Shown: positions 8,384-9,795 of the stretch, piece after piece
Position numbering within the stretch: position 1 is the stretch's first letter
How the letters are laid out: each line of letters begins with the position of its first letter
Assembly: GCA_937902945.1 (NCBI GenBank)
Contig: CALEMD010000297.1
Location: forward strand, 1-9,795
DNA from: an uncultured Erysipelotrichaceae bacterium
GTDB taxonomy: Bacteria > Bacillota_I > Bacilli_A > Erysipelotrichales > Erysipelotrichaceae
Length of the DNA: 9,795 nt
Direction of reading: 5' to 3'
Made by a program: the position numbers and the translations under genes
The notes under the pieces: generated by a model
What the model was told of the DNA's origin: nothing
Databases searched by the model: none
The model's input: only the letters and a program-made list of their open reading frames with translations

Positions 8384-8412
8384 TTGTAATAGGTCTTTTG
8401 GGGTGGTACTAT
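8384..8412 (+). promoter_or_regulatory. rpsJp: Candidate sigma-A-type promoter of the S10 operon
   Basis: TTGTAA (8384-8389), a 17-bp spacer, and TACTAT (8407-8412): four of six matches to each consensus box with ideal spacing. It lies about 130 bp before rpsJ, leaving room for the structured leader. An alternative -10, TGTAAT (8385-8390), is closer to consensus but lacks a matching -35. Confidence 0.5.
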
Positions 8413-8543
8413 GGTTAAGCACTCGCGTAGACATGGGAGGTTGCCGGCACACTGAAGAACGTTGTCATCAGATGTGATAACCGGGGAATTTCCATCGAGC
8501 GATCTGTTGAAACATACAGAGTGAAACTAAGGAGGAGAATTTC
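8413..8543 (+). promoter_or_regulatory. Structured 5' leader of the S10 operon
   Basis: The 131-nt untranslated stretch before rpsJ contains several pairings. A closing helix is CACTC (8420-8424) with GAGTG (8519-8523). CCGG (8444-8447) can pair with CCGG (8481-8484), enclosing a hairpin with ATCA (8467-8470) and TGAT (8475-8478). A further hairpin is TCTGT (8503-8507) with ACAGA (8516-8520), directly beside the closing helix strand and partly competing with it. The RBS AGGAGGAG (8530-8537) follows. S10 operons are often controlled through their leaders by a ribosomal protein (L4 in gammaproteobacteria). Whether this leader acts that way is inference; I do not recognise it as a named RNA family. 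Confidence 0.45.
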
Positions 8544-8855
8544 ATGGCAAAAAATTCGGTAAGAATTCGCTTGAAGGCTTATGAGAACAGGAGCCTGGAC
8601 GCTGCTAGTGAGAAGATTGTCAACACAGTCAACAACCACGGCGCCAAGAAGATTGTTGGTCCTGTCCCACTGCCAACCGAGAGAGAGGTTATCACAGTAT
8701 TGCGCGCTGTCCACAAGTACAAGGATTCCCGTGAACAGTTCGAGATTCGTACGCACAAGAGACTGATTGAAATCATCGGTCCTAGTACAGAGACGATTGA
8801 TGCACTGAGCAGACTGGATCTGCCAAGCGGTGTTGATATCGAGATCAAGCTTTAA
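8544..8855 (+). CDS. rpsJ: 30S ribosomal protein S10
   Basis: A 103-residue protein, matching the usual S10 length of about 102. S10 is part of the 30S head and, as NusE, also acts in transcription antitermination with NusB and NusG. Diagnostic stretches: VRIRLKAYENRSLD near the N-terminus, GPVPLPTERE, the nearly invariant VHKYKDSREQFEIRTHKRLI, and the C-terminal RLDLPSGVDIEIKL. The start at 544 bases into the 8-kb mark (8544) has GGAGGAG (8531-8537) 6 nt before the ATG. It is the first gene of the operon; rplC follows after 22 bp. Nothing unusual is seen in the protein. Confidence 0.98.
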   Translation: MAKNSVRIRLKAYENRSLDAASEKIVNTVNNHGAKKIVGPVPLPTEREVITVLRAVHKYKDSREQFEIRTHKRLIEIIGPSTETIDALSRLDLPSGVDIEIKL

Positions 8856-8877
8856 GGAAAGGAACCAGGTGAAATAG

Positions 8878-9684
8878 ATGAAAGGTATCTTAGGACGTAA
8901 GGCCGGCATGACACAGGTCTTCACGATCGAGGGCGAATTAATTCCAGTTACTGTCGTCGAAGTGAAACCAAACGTTGTCCTGCAGAAGAAGACAAAAGAG
9001 AATGACGGCTATGAAGCGCTGCAGCTTGGCTATGAAGATGTCAAGGAATCCAGAAGCAGCAAGCCGGCAATTGGACATGCAAAGAAAGCTAACACAGCTC
9101 CAAAGAAATACATCCGCGAAATTCAGGCAGATGAACTGATGAGTGCTGAGGTTGGCAGTGAGATCAAAGCTGACATCTTTGCGGCAGGTGATGTAGTAGA
9201 TGTTACAGGCACTAGCAAAGGTAAAGGCTATAACGGAACGATCGTTCGCAACAACGGAACAATCGGACCTAAATCACATGGTTCAGGACACCACAGACAC
9301 ATTGGATCTCTTGCAACAAACGGACGTAACAACGGCGTTATCAACAAGGGAACAGTCATGGCTGGTCAGGAAGGTGTCTATACAACAACAAACATGAATC
9401 TGACTGTTGTTAAGGCAGATGCAGAAGAAGGATACATCCTTATCAAAGGAAATGTACCGGGACCGCGCAAGGGACTTGTTATGATTCACACAACAGTTAA
9501 GCCGGTTAAGAAAGTTGCTGCTGCTGAACTGATTTCCTACAAGGGCATTTCTGTTGAGGAAGAACTGAATAAGGTTTCCGAAACAATCAATGAAGAACTT
9601 GCTAAGGAATCTGCAGAAAAGGAAGCTGTCGAAGAAGCTAAGAAGAAAGCAAAGAGTGCAGCTGCTAAGAAGGAGAAGAACTAA
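8878..9684 (+). CDS. rplC: 50S ribosomal protein L3 with C-terminal extension
   Basis: L3 is an early-assembly 23S rRNA-binding protein whose central loop reaches towards the peptidyl transferase centre. Diagnostic features: N-terminal MKGILGRKAGMTQVF; GTSKGKGYNGTIVRNN (111-126); GPKSHGSGHHRHIGS (130-144); the C-terminal core ending ILIKGNVPGPRKG (187-199). The length is 268 residues against about 209 in Bacillus and E. coli. The excess is a tail from about residue 212 to 268, rich in Lys, Ala and Glu, ending AAAKKEKN and likely helical or disordered. The central loop after HIGS reads LATNGRNNGVINKGTVMAGQ, where Bacillus and E. coli have a VFKGKK-type stretch. An AGGTGA (8867-8872) lies 5 nt before the ATG. 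The stop overlaps the rplD start, so the two are translationally coupled. Confidence 0.97.
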   Translation: MKGILGRKAGMTQVFTIEGELIPVTVVEVKPNVVLQKKTKENDGYEALQLGYEDVKESRSSKPAIGHAKKANTAPKKYIREIQADELMSAEVGSEIKADIFAAGDVVDVTGTSKGKGYNGTIVRNNGTIGPKSHGSGHHRHIGSLATNGRNNGVINKGTVMAGQEGVYTTTNMNLTVVKADAEEGYILIKGNVPGPRKGLVMIHTTVKPVKKVAAAELISYKGISVEEELNKVSETINEELAKESAEKEAVEEAKKKAKSAAAKKEKN

Positions 9685-9795
9685 TGTCGAAGATGGATGT
9701 ATACAGTCTAGACGCTAAAGTCGTTAAGTCCGTTGAACTGAACGACGCTGTATTCGGAATTGAACCGAATCAGCAGGCAATCTACGATGCAGTCC
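9684..9795 (+). CDS. rplD: 50S ribosomal protein L4, N-terminal part (runs off the window)
   Basis: The first 37 codons are visible: MSKMDVYSLDAKVVKSVEL, then NDAVFGIEPNQQAIYDAV. This matches the L4 start, where ELNxxVFGIEPN and a following FDAV-type helix are typical. L4 binds 23S rRNA, lines the exit tunnel, and in some bacteria represses the S10 operon. The ATG overlaps the L3 stop (TAATG), with GGAG (9672-9675) 8 nt upstream inside the rplC coding sequence. A second ATG at 9693 is less well placed. The order rpsJ-rplC-rplD is the standard S10 operon order. Confidence 0.95.
   Translation, partial: MSKMDVYSLDAKVVKSVELNDAVFGIEPNQQAIYDAV

Noticed and set aside
8415..8924. 169-codon minus-strand open frame over rpsJ and its leader
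   Set aside because: It lies antisense to the highly conserved S10 gene and has no recognisable domain.

Overview
The window looks like a chromosomal segment of a moderately AT-rich, Gram-positive-type (Firmicutes/Bacillota) bacterium. The ribosome binding sites are strong purine-rich AGGAGG/GGGAGG types, and S10 closely resembles the Bacillus protein. A very large secreted protein carries Listeria/Bacteroides-type (InlB-like) beta repeats. An Erysipelotrichia-like gut or oral Firmicute fits best, but that is inference and I cannot name the organism.

Layout, all on the + strand. (1) 1-75: a perfect 10-bp inverted repeat and the RBS of the first gene. (2) 76-519: an Rrf2-family regulator with a cysteine cluster typical of Fe-S sensing members, followed by a 9-codon mini-ORF and a clear intrinsic terminator (589-618). 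(3) 619-705: a candidate promoter region with a palindrome (ATCACTGTGAT), then a 7-bp hairpin abutting the RBS of the next gene. (4) 706-8237: one giant surface/secreted protein gene of about 2,510 codons. It has a signal peptide, Ig-like and adhesin-like beta domains, an SdrD-B-like domain, about 11 InlB-type repeats and a C-terminal Ig-like domain. It is broken by an in-frame TAA (2791), an in-frame TGA (4336) and a 1-base deletion near 4482. Restoring one base makes the span exactly 2,511 codons. I see no LPXTG sorting signal at its end. (5) 8238-8543: an intrinsic terminator (8246-8282), an 8-bp inverted repeat, a promoter, and a structured 5' leader. (6) 8544-9795: the start of the S10 ribosomal protein operon: rpsJ, rplC (with an unusual 57-residue Lys/Ala/Glu-rich tail and a divergent central loop) and the beginning of rplD.

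The three blocks are separated by terminators and look like independent transcription units. The first is a one-gene regulator unit. The second is the adhesin, whose control region shares a CACTGT core with the inverted repeat upstream of the regulator. The third is the housekeeping S10 operon. I found no mobile element, CRISPR, tRNA or phage signal. The best leads are the interrupted giant adhesin, the possible shared operator, the S10 leader and the L3 peculiarities. I see no convincing evidence of a wholly new biological system.
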